Shown one piece after another: positions 26,395 through 35,897 of a stretch of DNA of 64,000 nt (position 1 is its first letter; each line of letters begins with the position of its first letter). The notes under the pieces are model-generated. The model was given only the letters and a program-made list of their open reading frames with translations. It was not told the DNA's origin and did not search any database. The stretch covers positions 1 to 64,000 of the forward strand of contig NZ_MTQP01000054.1 in the NCBI RefSeq assembly GCF_001984175.1, read 5' to 3'. Position numbers and translations under genes: made by a program. The DNA comes from Saccharothrix sp. ALI-22-I. GTDB taxonomy: Bacteria; Actinomycetota; Actinomycetes; Mycobacteriales; Pseudonocardiaceae.

Positions 26395-27885
26395 ATGACG
26401 GGAAGTTCTGCGTGGGCTATCGTCGAATCGGTCGGGAGCAGCCGGCTCGCGCTGTCGGACACCGACGCGGCGCGGATGAACGCCAGTGCCGACCGGCTCG
26501 CCGAGGCGCTGGCCGCGGACGCCCCCGTCTACGGGCTCACCAGCGGCTTCGGGCCGCTGGTGCGGTTTCCCGCGGGTGTGGACGACAACGCGCAAGGGCT
26601 GAACCTGGTCCACCACCTCGCCGCGGGGCAGGGACCGCCGCTCGACCTCGCGACCACCCGCCTGACGCTGGGGTTGCGGCTGGCCGGCATGAAGCGCGGG
26701 TACTCCGGCATCACCCCTTCCTCGTGGTCGGCGTTGGCGGAGGTGTTCAACGCGGGCTTCACCCCGGTCGTGCCGGCGAAGGGCAGCGTCAGCGCCAGCG
26801 GCGACCTGCTGCCGCTGGCGCACGCCGCCCTGGGGTTCGCGGGCCACGGCCACGCCTGGCGCGTCACCGACGGCGAACCGGTGGTGGTGCCGGCCGCCGA
26901 GGAGTTGACCCGGCTCGGCCTGCGTCCGGTCCGCTGGGGCGCCCGCGACGCGCTCGCCTTCGTCAACGGCAGCAGTGCCAGCCTCGCCGCCGCCCTGCGC
27001 AACCACGTCGCCCTGCTCCGGTCGTCGTGGGCGGCGGCCGTGCTCACCGGGCGGCTGGTCGACGTGTTCGGCGCCTCGACCGAGCCGTACGCCGACGACG
27101 TCGTGGACGCGCGGGGCGGTTTCCCCGGCCACGCGCGGGCGGTCGAGTGGATCCGCACCCAGTTGTCCGACGAGACACCGGCGGCGAAAGCCCGCTCCCT
27201 CCAGGAGCCGTACTCGCTCAGGTGCGCGCCCCAGGTCATCGGGTCGGTGCTGGACCAGCTGTGGTCGAGTGAAGAGCTGCTGGTCCGGGAAGCCGAGGCC
27301 TGCTCCGACAACCCCGTGATCTCGGCGACGGCGGTGCTGCACGCGGGCAACTTCCACGCCGTCAACACCGGGCTGGTCTCCGACCTGCACGCCGTGCTGG
27401 CCCATCAGCTGGCTTTCCTGGCCGAGCGGCAGCTGGCCCTGGTGGTCGACCCGGCGTCCAACGGGGGTCTGCCCGCGTTGCTCGCCTCGACCCCCGGCGC
27501 GACGAGCGGGTTGGCCGGGGTGCAGATCGCGGCCAGCGCGATGGTCTCGGAGGTGCGCCAGAAGGCACTGCCGGCGACCACGACCGCTCTGCCGACGAAC
27601 TTGTCCAACCAGGACATCGTGCCCATGTCACTCGTCGGCGCGCTGCGGACGGCGGAACAGGTGGAGCTGGTCGAGCTGGTCGTCGCCTCGCTCGGCCTGG
27701 CCGCCGCCCAAGCGCAGCACGCCCTGGGGCTCCGGCCGGTGACCGGGTTGTGGGCGGAGGTCTTGGCGGCCAGCCCGCGGTTGGCCGCCGACCGGCCGCT
27801 GTCGACGGAGGTCCACCGGGTCCGGGACCTGCTGGCCCGCCACGCCACCGACGCCCTCACGGGCACCGGGGGCCACGCCCGATGA
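26395..27885 (+). CDS. Aromatic amino acid ammonia-lyase (MIO family), tyrosine-type
   Basis: 496 residues. The MIO prosthetic group forms from Ala134-Ser135-Gly136 in AKGSVSASGDLLPLAH. The catalytic Tyr46 loop reads VYGLTSGFGPLV. The selectivity pair in GLNLVHHLAAGQG is His74-Leu75, the His-Leu combination of tyrosine ammonia-lyases (Phe-Leu in PAL, Ser-His in HAL). Expected product is therefore 4-coumarate, unless it acts as an aminomutase giving beta-tyrosine. It opens the plus arm and its TGA overlaps the next ATG. In context it should supply the acid activated by the ligase in the minus arm. Confidence 0.88.
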   Translation: MTGSSAWAIVESVGSSRLALSDTDAARMNASADRLAEALAADAPVYGLTSGFGPLVRFPAGVDDNAQGLNLVHHLAAGQGPPLDLATTRLTLGLRLAGMKRGYSGITPSSWSALAEVFNAGFTPVVPAKGSVSASGDLLPLAHAALGFAGHGHAWRVTDGEPVVVPAAEELTRLGLRPVRWGARDALAFVNGSSASLAAALRNHVALLRSSWAAAVLTGRLVDVFGASTEPYADDVVDARGGFPGHARAVEWIRTQLSDETPAAKARSLQEPYSLRCAPQVIGSVLDQLWSSEELLVREAEACSDNPVISATAVLHAGNFHAVNTGLVSDLHAVLAHQLAFLAERQLALVVDPASNGGLPALLASTPGATSGLAGVQIAASAMVSEVRQKALPATTTALPTNLSNQDIVPMSLVGALRTAEQVELVELVVASLGLAAAQAQHALGLRPVTGLWAEVLAASPRLAADRPLSTEVHRVRDLLARHATDALTGTGGHAR

Positions 27886-29513
27886 ACGTCCTGGGGATCG
27901 GCGGTTCCGTCCACGACTTCTCCTGCTGCCTGGTGGTGGATGGAACCGTGGTCGTCGCGATCGAGGAGGAACGGCTTTCCAGGGTCAAGTACCACCCCCT
28001 GGGGCGCATCTCCACCGACCAGTTCCGGTTGCGGGGCATCCAGTACTGCCTGGACGCGGCGGGCCTGACCCTCGACGACGTCGACCAGGTGGTCGGCAAC
28101 GACCTGATATTCCCGGCGGTGCTGCGCGGTCTTCCCGACGTGCGGTTGATCAACCACCACCTCGCCCACGCGGCGTCGTCGTTCTACCTGTCCCCGCACT
28201 CCGAGGCGGCCGTCCTGGTGATGGACGGGTTCGGTTCGATGACCGACGGCCGGGCCGAGACCACGAGCCACTTCCTCGCCGGGGACGACGGCATCCGGCT
28301 GCTGCACTGGGACACCGGCGCCGTCGTGCGCAAAGATGAGCGGCTGCCGTTCAGCTGGGCCAACTTCGACTTCGTGGAAGACTCCGCCGGTGTCCTCTAC
28401 AGCCACGTCACCGACCTCATCGGCTTCGGGGAGTACGAAGAGGGCAAGACGATGGGGTTGGCCGCGTACGGCAAGGCCGACGATGCGGCCGAACTCGGCC
28501 GCATCGTCGCGGTGGACGACGAGGGGCGCATCCGGTTCGGCCGTGCCGAACGCGACGCGCTCGACGCGGTGCACCACTCGATGATGGCGGTGGCGCGCAC
28601 GGACGCCGACGTGTTCGCGGTCCGGGCCGCCTTCGCCGCGGCGGTCCAGTCGTTGCTGGAGGAGGTCGTGCTGCGTCAGGCACGGTCCATCCACGAGCGC
28701 ACGGGCGCCGACGTGCTGTGCGTGTCAGGTGGCGTGTTCATGAACTGCCCGGCCAACTACCGGCTGGTGACCGAAGGGCCGTTCCGGGAGGTGTTCCTGC
28801 ACGGCGCGTGCGGTGACAACGGCACCAGCATCGGCGCCGCGCTGCACGGCTACCACGCCGGTTCGGGCCTTCATCGGACGCCGATGACCCGACCTGTCAC
28901 CTACACCGGTCGCACTTACGGCGAGGACGACCACGTCCGCGCGCTGGAAGAACATCGGGACCGGCTCGTGTTCCGGCGCTCGCCCGACATCGCCGCGGAG
29001 ACCGCCGAGGTCTTGGCCGCGGGCGGTGTCGTGGGGTGGTTCCAGGGCGGTTCGGAGTTCGGCGCACGGGCTCTCGGGAACCGCAGCATCCTGGCCGATC
29101 CGCGCGACCCCGGCATCAAGGACAGGCTGAACCTGGTGGTCAAAGGACGTGAGGCGTTCCGGCCGTTCGCCCCGTCGGTGCTCTTCGAGCGGCAGGGCGA
29201 GTACTACGACATCACGGTGGAATCCACGCACATGTGCCTCAACGCGATGAGCCGCGACGACGGCCCGGCGTTGCCCGGTGTCACCCATGTCGACGGCAGC
29301 GCCCGCATCCAGTCGGTGCGCGCCGACGTCAACCCCCTCTACCACCGGTTGATCTCCCGCTTCGCCGAGCTCACCGGTGTCGGCGTCGTCCTCAACACCT
29401 CGTTCAACGAGCGGGAACCGATCGTGGAGACACCGGAACAGGCCGTGGACTGCTTCCTGCGAACCGATATCGACCGGCTCGCGCTCGGCCCGTTCATGGT
29501 CTCGAAGGCATGA
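27882..29513 (+). CDS. Carbamoyltransferase, NodU/CmcH family (2)
   Basis: 543 residues. N-domain: VLGIGGSVHDFSCCLVVDGT, the histidine cluster LINHHLAHAASSFYLSPH, VMDGFGSMTDGRAETT and LCVSGGVFMNCPANYRL. C-domain: SEFGARALGNRSILADPRDP and LNTSFNEREPIVETPEQAVD. It belongs to the NodU/CmcH-like branch and is distinct in sequence from copy 1, implying a different acceptor. ATGA overlaps link it to the ammonia-lyase before it and the ABC transporter after it. Confidence 0.9.
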   Translation: MNVLGIGGSVHDFSCCLVVDGTVVVAIEEERLSRVKYHPLGRISTDQFRLRGIQYCLDAAGLTLDDVDQVVGNDLIFPAVLRGLPDVRLINHHLAHAASSFYLSPHSEAAVLVMDGFGSMTDGRAETTSHFLAGDDGIRLLHWDTGAVVRKDERLPFSWANFDFVEDSAGVLYSHVTDLIGFGEYEEGKTMGLAAYGKADDAAELGRIVAVDDEGRIRFGRAERDALDAVHHSMMAVARTDADVFAVRAAFAAAVQSLLEEVVLRQARSIHERTGADVLCVSGGVFMNCPANYRLVTEGPFREVFLHGACGDNGTSIGAALHGYHAGSGLHRTPMTRPVTYTGRTYGEDDHVRALEEHRDRLVFRRSPDIAAETAEVLAAGGVVGWFQGGSEFGARALGNRSILADPRDPGIKDRLNLVVKGREAFRPFAPSVLFERQGEYYDITVESTHMCLNAMSRDDGPALPGVTHVDGSARIQSVRADVNPLYHRLISRFAELTGVGVVLNTSFNEREPIVETPEQAVDCFLRTDIDRLALGPFMVSKA

Positions 29514-31327
29514 CCGCGGTGGGGCCCGGTCGGGTGGCACGTGTGGTCGGTCGTCTGCGCCGCCGCGGCGAGGTGCGCTTCTTCGAGGTGTTGGGACGCG
29601 CGGCACCGGGGCTCGCCGGGGTCTGGTTCGGGCTGCTCGTGGTCCGGGCGGTGCTCCCGGTGGCGTTCGTGCTGTCGATGAGCGGCGTCGTGGCCGCCGT
29701 GATCGGGGGCGAGGGCGTCGCCGGGCGGCTGGTCGTGCTGGGTGTGGTGTTCATCGCGATGCACGTGACGCCACCGCTGTACGCCGAGGTGGGGCTGAAC
29801 CTCGGCGACCGGACGGCCGACTGGCTGAACCAGCGGCTGATGGCCATCACGATCCGGCCGGAGGGCATCGCCCACCTGGAACGGTCGGATCACGCGTCGC
29901 AGTTGGTCCGGGCCAGGGACTTCGACCTCGCCCTGTCCGGGCCGCCGATGTCGGTGGCGATGGGGTTCATCGCGTCCGGCCTGGTGCAGTTGGCGAGCGG
30001 CATCGGCATGTGCGCGTTGCTGTTCGGCTACCACTGGTGGGTGCCGCCGCTGCTGGGCGGGGCGTGGGGCGCGACCCACTGGCTGTTGCGGGACAGCGCG
30101 GTGTGGCGCGGCAGGCTGTCCGACGAGGCGACCTCCGCGCAGCGCGAGGCCGAGTACCGCTACCGGGTCGCGGTCGACGCGCCCGCCGCGAAGGAGATCA
30201 GGATCTTCGGGCTGGCGGACTGGCTGGTCGAGTCGTTCGCCACGCAGCGCCGCCTGCTCATGCGCCTCAGGCTGGAGGCGACCCGCCTGGACCGGCGTGG
30301 GCTGGGGTGGTCGCTGCTCGTGCTGACCGTCGCCCACGTGCCGGTCTTCGTCGCGCTCGCCGGTGACATCACCGGCAACCGGGTCGGCTTGGCGCAGGCC
30401 ATGGTGTTCGTGCTGGCCACCATCGGCGCGAGCGGCATCGCCTTCGGCGGGCTGAACTCCGCGCTGTCGATGTGCGGCCAGGTCGTGGACAGCGTGTTCA
30501 CCCTCGAACGGGACATGGCGCCCGACGGCGACCTGTCCTCCGGCACCCGGTCGGCCGACGGCCTGCCGGCGCACGAGATCCGGTTCCGCGACGTCCACTT
30601 CGGCTACGGTCCCGACGGGCAGGACGTGCTGCGCGGTCTGGACCTGGTCATCCCCGCGGGCAAGGCCGTGGCCGTGGTGGGGCTCAACGGTGCGGGGAAG
30701 ACGACGATCGCCAAGCTGCTGGCCCGGCTCTACGACCCCGACCGGGGTGCGGTGGAGGTCGACGGTGTCGACCTCCGCGAGTTCGACATCGCCGACTGGC
30801 GGCGCCGCCTCAGCGTCATCTACCAGGACTTCGTCCGGTTCGAAGCGTCCCTGCGCGACAACGTCAGCCCGGCCGGCGCCCCTGAGGAGTTCATCACCGA
30901 GGCGTTGGCCACCGCCGGCGCGGCCGGGGTCGCCGACCTCGACGCGGTGCTCGGCCGGGGGTACGACAACAGCACGGAGCTGTCGGGCGGGCAGTGGCAG
31001 CGGGTGGCCATCGCCCGGGCCCTGTGCGCGGTGCGCATGGGCGCGGGCGTCGTCGTGCTCGACGAGCCGACCGCCCAGATCGACGTGCGCGCGGAGCTGG
31101 AGCTGTTCAACCGCCTGCTCGCCGCGACCGAGTCGTGCACCCGGATCCTGGTGTCCCACCGCTTCGCCACCGTGCGCAAAGCGGACCTCATCCACGTGGT
31201 GGAGCACGGGCGCGTGGTCGAATCCGGCACCCACGACGAGTTGATGGCGGCCGGTGGCCGCTACCGGACGATGTTCGACCTCCAAGCCGCCCGGTTCGAC
31301 GAGGAGCAGGATGTCCCGACACAGTGA
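29510..31327 (+). CDS. ABC exporter, fused membrane and ATPase domains (1)
   Basis: 605 residues, a half-transporter of the type I exporter fold. Residues ~20-330 hold about six membrane segments. The ATPase domain follows: Walker A GLNGAGKTTIAK, signature LSGGQWQRVAIARAL, Walker B VVVLDEPTAQID, and the H-loop VSHRF. ATG 29510 overlaps the carbamoyltransferase stop. With the next gene it probably forms a heterodimeric exporter for the cluster product and so may confer self-resistance. Confidence 0.88.
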   Translation: MTAVGPGRVARVVGRLRRRGEVRFFEVLGRAAPGLAGVWFGLLVVRAVLPVAFVLSMSGVVAAVIGGEGVAGRLVVLGVVFIAMHVTPPLYAEVGLNLGDRTADWLNQRLMAITIRPEGIAHLERSDHASQLVRARDFDLALSGPPMSVAMGFIASGLVQLASGIGMCALLFGYHWWVPPLLGGAWGATHWLLRDSAVWRGRLSDEATSAQREAEYRYRVAVDAPAAKEIRIFGLADWLVESFATQRRLLMRLRLEATRLDRRGLGWSLLVLTVAHVPVFVALAGDITGNRVGLAQAMVFVLATIGASGIAFGGLNSALSMCGQVVDSVFTLERDMAPDGDLSSGTRSADGLPAHEIRFRDVHFGYGPDGQDVLRGLDLVIPAGKAVAVVGLNGAGKTTIAKLLARLYDPDRGAVEVDGVDLREFDIADWRRRLSVIYQDFVRFEASLRDNVSPAGAPEEFITEALATAGAAGVADLDAVLGRGYDNSTELSGGQWQRVAIARALCAVRMGAGVVVLDEPTAQIDVRAELELFNRLLAATESCTRILVSHRFATVRKADLIHVVEHGRVVESGTHDELMAAGGRYRTMFDLQAARFDEEQDVPTQ

Positions 31328-33113
31328 CGAGCTACCACCCGCGCTGCGCTCCCTGTGGCGTTCGCTCAAGTTCGGCTACCGGGTAGAGCCGAAGTTCCTC
31401 GTGCTGTCGTGCGGGTTGACCATCTGCGGCGTGATCCCCGACGTGGCCGTGGTCTTCGCCCTCAAGCTGCTCGCCGACGGCGTGGCCAGGGGCGATCGCA
31501 CGCTGGCGTACACCGCCTGCCTCGTGGTGGGTGCGCTGACGGTGGCCATCTGGCTGTTGTCGGTGGGCTCCGGACGGGCGGTGCAGGGGTTCGCCGACCG
31601 GATCACGGTGGCCTTGGAGTCGCACGTCGCGCACCTCCAGGCCGCGGCGCCCGGACTGGCCCACCACGAACGCCCCGAGTACCTGGACCGGCTCGCGGTC
31701 CTGCGCAACCAGGTGTTCGCGCTCAACCACCTCTACGGCTCCTTGTTCTCGACCGCCGCCTCCGTCGTCCGCGTGGCGCTGACCCTGGCGCTGTTGGTCT
31801 CGGTCCACCCGGCGCTGGCGCTGCTCGGCTTGGCGGCGCTGCCGGGCGTGGCGGTGTCCGGGTGGCGTGCGGAGAAGATCAGGACGGCCCAGGAACGAGC
31901 CGCCCAGCACGGCCGGCGCGCCCGCCACCTGTTCGTCCTGGCGACCACCGCCGGACCGGCCAAGGAACTGCGCGTGGCCGGGCTCGGCGACGTGGTGCGG
32001 GCCCGGCAGCGCGAGGCCCGCGAGCGCTGGTACCGGGCGGTGTCGGCGATGCGGTGGCGCGGCGCCGCCTGGCAGTCGGCGACGTGGCTGCTGTTCGGCC
32101 TCACCTACGGTGCGGCGCTGTGGTACGTCGCCGTCGCGCTGAACGCCCCCGCCGGGGACGTGGTGATCGTGCTCGTCGCGGGCAGCCGGGTGTCCCAGTA
32201 CGTGGCGGACCTGGTCGCGGAGGCGAACTTCCTGCGAGGTGACTGGCTGGGCGCGTCCCGCCGGTTGGCCTGGCTGGAGGACTACGCGGCCGACCAGCAA
32301 CGCGACCAGGGCAGCGGGACGCCACCCGAGCGCCTGCGCACCGGCATCCGCTTCGAAGGTGTGTCGTTCACCTACCCCGGCACCGACCGGCAGGTCCTGC
32401 GCGACGTCGACCTGACCCTGCCCGCCGGGACGACCGTGGCGGTGGTCGGCGAGAACGGTGCGGGCAAGACGACGTTGATCAAGCTCCTGTGCCGGTTCTA
32501 CGAGCCGACCAGCGGCCGGATCACGATCGACGGCGACGACCTCGCCGGCTACCACGCCCGGGCCTGGCGGGAGCGGATCACCGGCACCTTCCAGGACTTC
32601 TTCCGGTTCGAGTTCACCGCCAAGCGCTCGGTGGGCGTGGGCAACCTGCCGGTGGCGGACGACGCCGCCGCAGTGTGGCCCGCCATCGACCGCGCGGGGG
32701 CGCGCGGCGTCGTGGACGGTCTGCCGGCCGGCCTGGACACCCGCTTGGGCGCCACCTGGGACGGCGGTGTGGACCTGTCGTTCGGCCAGTGGCAGAAGAT
32801 CGGTGTCGCCCGCGGTTCCATGCGCACCGATGCCTTGGTGCGCGTGCTGGACGAACCCACCTCCGCCTTGGACGCGGAGACCGAGCACGAGCTGTTCGAG
32901 CGCTACGCGGAGGAAGCCGCCTCGGACTCGAGGCACCGGACAGGTGCGATCACCGTCCTGGTGTCCCACCGGTTCTCGACAGTGCGGATGGCCGACCTGA
33001 TCGTCGTGCTCAACGGCGCGGAAGTGCTCGAGGTCGGCAGCCACGAAGAGCTCATGGCGCGTGGAGGCACGTATGCGGAGCTCTACAGCCTGCAAGCCCG
33101 TTCATACCACTGA
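31311..33113 (+). CDS. ABC exporter, fused membrane and ATPase domains (2)
   Basis: 600 residues, partner half-transporter. It has an N-terminal membrane domain, then Walker A GENGAGKTTLIK, Walker B VRVLDEPTSALDAE and H-loop VSHRF. Its signature motif is LSFGQWQK rather than the LSGGQ form of gene 1, so the two ATP sites are unequal, as in heterodimeric exporters with one degenerate site. ATG 31311 (SD GAGGAGCAGG) lies inside the end of the first gene, overlapping by 17 bases, which favours balanced synthesis. Confidence 0.88.
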   Translation: MSRHSDELPPALRSLWRSLKFGYRVEPKFLVLSCGLTICGVIPDVAVVFALKLLADGVARGDRTLAYTACLVVGALTVAIWLLSVGSGRAVQGFADRITVALESHVAHLQAAAPGLAHHERPEYLDRLAVLRNQVFALNHLYGSLFSTAASVVRVALTLALLVSVHPALALLGLAALPGVAVSGWRAEKIRTAQERAAQHGRRARHLFVLATTAGPAKELRVAGLGDVVRARQREARERWYRAVSAMRWRGAAWQSATWLLFGLTYGAALWYVAVALNAPAGDVVIVLVAGSRVSQYVADLVAEANFLRGDWLGASRRLAWLEDYAADQQRDQGSGTPPERLRTGIRFEGVSFTYPGTDRQVLRDVDLTLPAGTTVAVVGENGAGKTTLIKLLCRFYEPTSGRITIDGDDLAGYHARAWRERITGTFQDFFRFEFTAKRSVGVGNLPVADDAAAVWPAIDRAGARGVVDGLPAGLDTRLGATWDGGVDLSFGQWQKIGVARGSMRTDALVRVLDEPTSALDAETEHELFERYAEEAASDSRHRTGAITVLVSHRFSTVRMADLIVVLNGAEVLEVGSHEELMARGGTYAELYSLQARSYH

Positions 33114-33167
33114 GACGCCGCCGATCACGGCCGGCAGGTGCCACCGCACCGGTTGAGGAGCTTCAAG

Positions 33168-35207
33168 ATGGACGCGCACTTCCCCGCCGAACCTCCCGCT
33201 GTCGTAGAGCACTTCCTGTCCGTCTACATGGAGGCGCCGGACATCACCGCGCTCACGGTGCAGCGCCACGACCACTGCGCCGCGCTGTGGCGGCGCGAGG
33301 GCGACGTGATCACGCTCCAGCGGTACTGGGAGTTCGAGCGCGTCACCGGCTTGAAGCACCACCGCCTGCCGCTGCGCGAAGCGGAGGACGCGCGCGCGTT
33401 CCTCGACGTGCTGCTCGCCGAGGAAGGCCTGTCGCTCGACGACATGTCCGAGGTGTGGGGCACGCCCCACCTGGAAACCGACCGGGGGTTCGCCGGTCGC
33501 CAGGTGGGCAAGGGGCAGTCCGTCCACAGCACGTCGCACCTGTTCTCCGCGATCGGGCTGGACTGGCGGTTGCTGCGGGAGGGCCGGATCCTCGGCTTGG
33601 CCCTGGACGCCGGTCCGGACCTCCAACTGGACGAGGACCTGCCCGAGTCGATCTACTCGGGCTGCATCGTCGACCGGGGCACGATCACGACCTTCCCGGT
33701 CGAGTCGCCCGCGCCGCTGTGGATGCTCGCCCGCGGCCGGTTCAAGCAGGAGGAGGGCACCCTCATGGCGCTGTCCTCCGCCACCACGTGCACGGTCGAC
33801 TTCGACGTCGAATCCCTGGTCGACACGTTGCCGTTCTGGACGCAGGCCGAGGTCTTCCACAGCTCGGACGTGCTGCTGGACCGACTCGTGGACGTGGTGA
33901 CCGCCGCACTGGCCACCCCTGGAGGTCGTGTCCTGGCCCGGTACGACGAACGGTTCGACCACGGGGAGAACCTGCGCGGTGCGGTGATGAAGCTGGTGGA
34001 TCGGGCTTCCTGGGTGGTGGTGGACCGCAACATCGAGCACATCAGGGAGGAGCACGGCCTCGACCTGACCGAGATGCACTTGGCGATCTGCGGCGGCTTC
34101 GCCCTCAACTGCCCGAACAACACGCGGCTGATGAACAAGTACGGGTTCGCCTCCCTGTCGGCGCCACCGTGCGCCAACGACGGCGGGCAGGCGTTGGGGC
34201 TGGGCATCATGGCCCTGCACGACCGCGGATTGACCGGCCGGTCCGACTTCCGCCTGGCCGACGCGTTCCACGGCCGCGAGATCCGTGACCTGGACCGGGC
34301 GCTGGAGGAGTTCGGGGCGGTCGTCGACGACGTGTCGCCGCTCGACCTGGAGCAGGTGTGCGCGGACCTGGTCGACCACCCGATCGCCTGGGTGCAGGGT
34401 CGGGCCGAGATCGGGCCGCGTGCGCTGGGGCACCGCAGCCTGCTCGGCGACCCCCGTTCCGCACGGACCAAGGACATCCTCAACGAGGTGAAGTTGCGCC
34501 AGTGGTGGCGTCCCGTGGCGCCGATCGTGCTGGAGGAGCACGTCGGCGAGTGGTTCCGGGAGAACCGCAGCTCGCCGTACATGCTGGAGGTGTTCGCCAG
34601 TCGCGACGAGGTGCGAGGTGCGATACCCGCGGTGCTGCACTTGGACGGAACGGCGCGGATCCAGACGGTGGGACCCGACGACGACCCGGTGCTGCGGCGG
34701 CTGCTCACCACGTTCCACCACCGCACCGGCGTGCCGATCCTGGCCAACACCTCGTTGAACGACAAGGGTGAGCCGCTGGTGGACACAGCGGCCCAGGTGC
34801 TCAACTTCTGCGTCCGGAAGGGCGTGCCCGTCGCCTACGTCGGTGACGTGCGCATCCGTCTGCGTCCCGACGCCGATCAGGTGCTGCGTCTCGACGGCCC
34901 GCACCCCCGTGCCGCCGAACGCTTCGAACACGACGCCGAGCGCTGGCAACAACTGTGGTCGGAGTGGACCGCCCTCGGGTTGAGCCCGGAGGCGTTGTTC
35001 GTCTACTCGTGGAACCCGCGGCTGCGCAACACGGTCGACCCGTTCACCTCCGCCGGTCAGCGGGTGCTGCGCATCGCGTCGTCCACGTTCATCGACCGGG
35101 TCAGCAGTCGTGAACGCCGATTCGTGCACCACCTGACCCACTTCTACGGCCCCGAGGCGAATCCCCTGCTCTCCGACTCGGCGGAGAGCCTCATCGGCGG
35201 CGGCTGA
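33168..35207 (+). CDS. Divergent carbamoyltransferase-like protein (3)
   Basis: 679 residues, the longest and most divergent of the three. The Kae1-like part keeps HSTSHLFSAIGLDWRLLREG as histidine cluster and ICGGFALNCPNNTRLM. The YrdC-like part keeps EIGPRALGHRSLLGDPR and ANTSLNDKGEPLVDTAAQVL. The N-terminus lacks the usual GxxxxHD start motif, having LTVQRHDHCAALWRREGD instead. A ~100-residue C-terminal extension follows residue ~580 (EHDAERWQQLWSEWTALGLS). ATG 33168 has TTGAGGAGC upstream. It may act on an unusual acceptor or have lost one half-reaction. Confidence 0.78.
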   Translation: MDAHFPAEPPAVVEHFLSVYMEAPDITALTVQRHDHCAALWRREGDVITLQRYWEFERVTGLKHHRLPLREAEDARAFLDVLLAEEGLSLDDMSEVWGTPHLETDRGFAGRQVGKGQSVHSTSHLFSAIGLDWRLLREGRILGLALDAGPDLQLDEDLPESIYSGCIVDRGTITTFPVESPAPLWMLARGRFKQEEGTLMALSSATTCTVDFDVESLVDTLPFWTQAEVFHSSDVLLDRLVDVVTAALATPGGRVLARYDERFDHGENLRGAVMKLVDRASWVVVDRNIEHIREEHGLDLTEMHLAICGGFALNCPNNTRLMNKYGFASLSAPPCANDGGQALGLGIMALHDRGLTGRSDFRLADAFHGREIRDLDRALEEFGAVVDDVSPLDLEQVCADLVDHPIAWVQGRAEIGPRALGHRSLLGDPRSARTKDILNEVKLRQWWRPVAPIVLEEHVGEWFRENRSSPYMLEVFASRDEVRGAIPAVLHLDGTARIQTVGPDDDPVLRRLLTTFHHRTGVPILANTSLNDKGEPLVDTAAQVLNFCVRKGVPVAYVGDVRIRLRPDADQVLRLDGPHPRAAERFEHDAERWQQLWSEWTALGLSPEALFVYSWNPRLRNTVDPFTSAGQRVLRIASSTFIDRVSSRERRFVHHLTHFYGPEANPLLSDSAESLIGGG

Positions 35208-35707
35208 GCCAATCGCCTGACGCCACCGTTGCCATCACCGGTCCGACAAGATGATCATCCGCAGCGGCTACACATTCCTCATGGGCAGCACGACAAATTT
35301 CGCGCAGGCAGTCGATGTGGCACCCGCATTGGCGCAGACGCCGGGCATGGTGATCGAGGGCTGATCTGCCCGCCGGCGGGATAGGCAGCCGCGGCCGATC
35401 GGTAGCCCTCGACCCGCCCGACTCCGGTGCCGCCACCACCCGCAGTCGCAGCACTTCCCACACGGCTGGCAACGGACCGATCACCGCCGCCCGCCTCATC
35501 GACCGCACCGACACACCCAGCCGATTCGAGCGGTGAGAGGGGTGTTCGTCGACCTGATCTGCCTGCCCCGCGGGGCGCTGCGACGTCCCGTTCGCCATGC
35601 TCCGCAACAAGACCTGCGCAGGATCTGCTGTCACCTGCCTGGCGACCCACCACTGGAGACCGCCGTCACCACAACGCTCGACCGTTGACGCTGCCCGCAC
35701 GCCTGCG
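35208..35707. other. Spacer downstream of the cluster, mostly eroded mobile DNA
   Basis: No intact gene is visible. A degenerate IS630 5' fragment lies at 35398-35465 (listed separately). The rest has no recognisable product on either strand. Confidence 0.5.
35398..35465 (-). mobile_element. Relic of an IS630 transposase 5' end
   Basis: The minus strand reads WEVLRLRVVAAPESGGSRAT, parallel to REVLRLRVVAALEAGRVEGY in the intact IS630 transposase at 12-13 kb. At DNA level GGTAGCCCTCGACCCGCCCG is shared by both. Only this short segment survives. Confidence 0.7.
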
Positions 35708-35716
35708 TACGGTCGG

Positions 35717-35746
35717 TATATATCGGGGGGCAGTACGAAACTTTCG
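35717..35746 (+). promoter_or_regulatory. Promoter and palindromic operator upstream of the LuxR gene
   Basis: GGTATATATC at 35715-35724 gives a convincing -10 element (TATATA). CGAAACTTTCG at 35736-35746 is a perfect 11-base palindrome downstream of it, positioned to block or activate transcription. It resembles the GAAAGTTTC palindrome before the xylanase gene. Confidence 0.45.
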
Positions 35747-35757
35747 AACGGGGATCA

Positions 35758-35897
35758 TGAAACACGACCGCCCTGACGAACACCGACTTCTTCGGCACCC
35801 CTTCATTGAGGGTTCGTCGAGGTCGATGCCGCGCTCTGCGGCTTTCGGAAACAGAGTTCGCGACACACGGTCGGAGTCGATTGATGGTCAACGTTGA
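35758..35897 (+). CDS. 46-codon ORF leading into the LuxR gene
   Basis: ATG 35758 (upstream GAACGGGGATC) opens MKHDRPDEHRLLRHPFIEGS and ends at TGA 35895-35897, 12 bases inside the LuxR gene. It lies between promoter and regulator, so it may be a coupled leader or simply a chance frame. No family likeness. Confidence 0.3.

Noticed and set aside
29339-31369. Long minus-strand ORF (676 codons) opposite the first ABC transporter
   Set aside because: It mirrors the high-GC third-position pattern of the real plus-strand gene, is rich in Arg, His, Val and Gln, and has no domain. Similar antisense frames occur opposite most real genes here.
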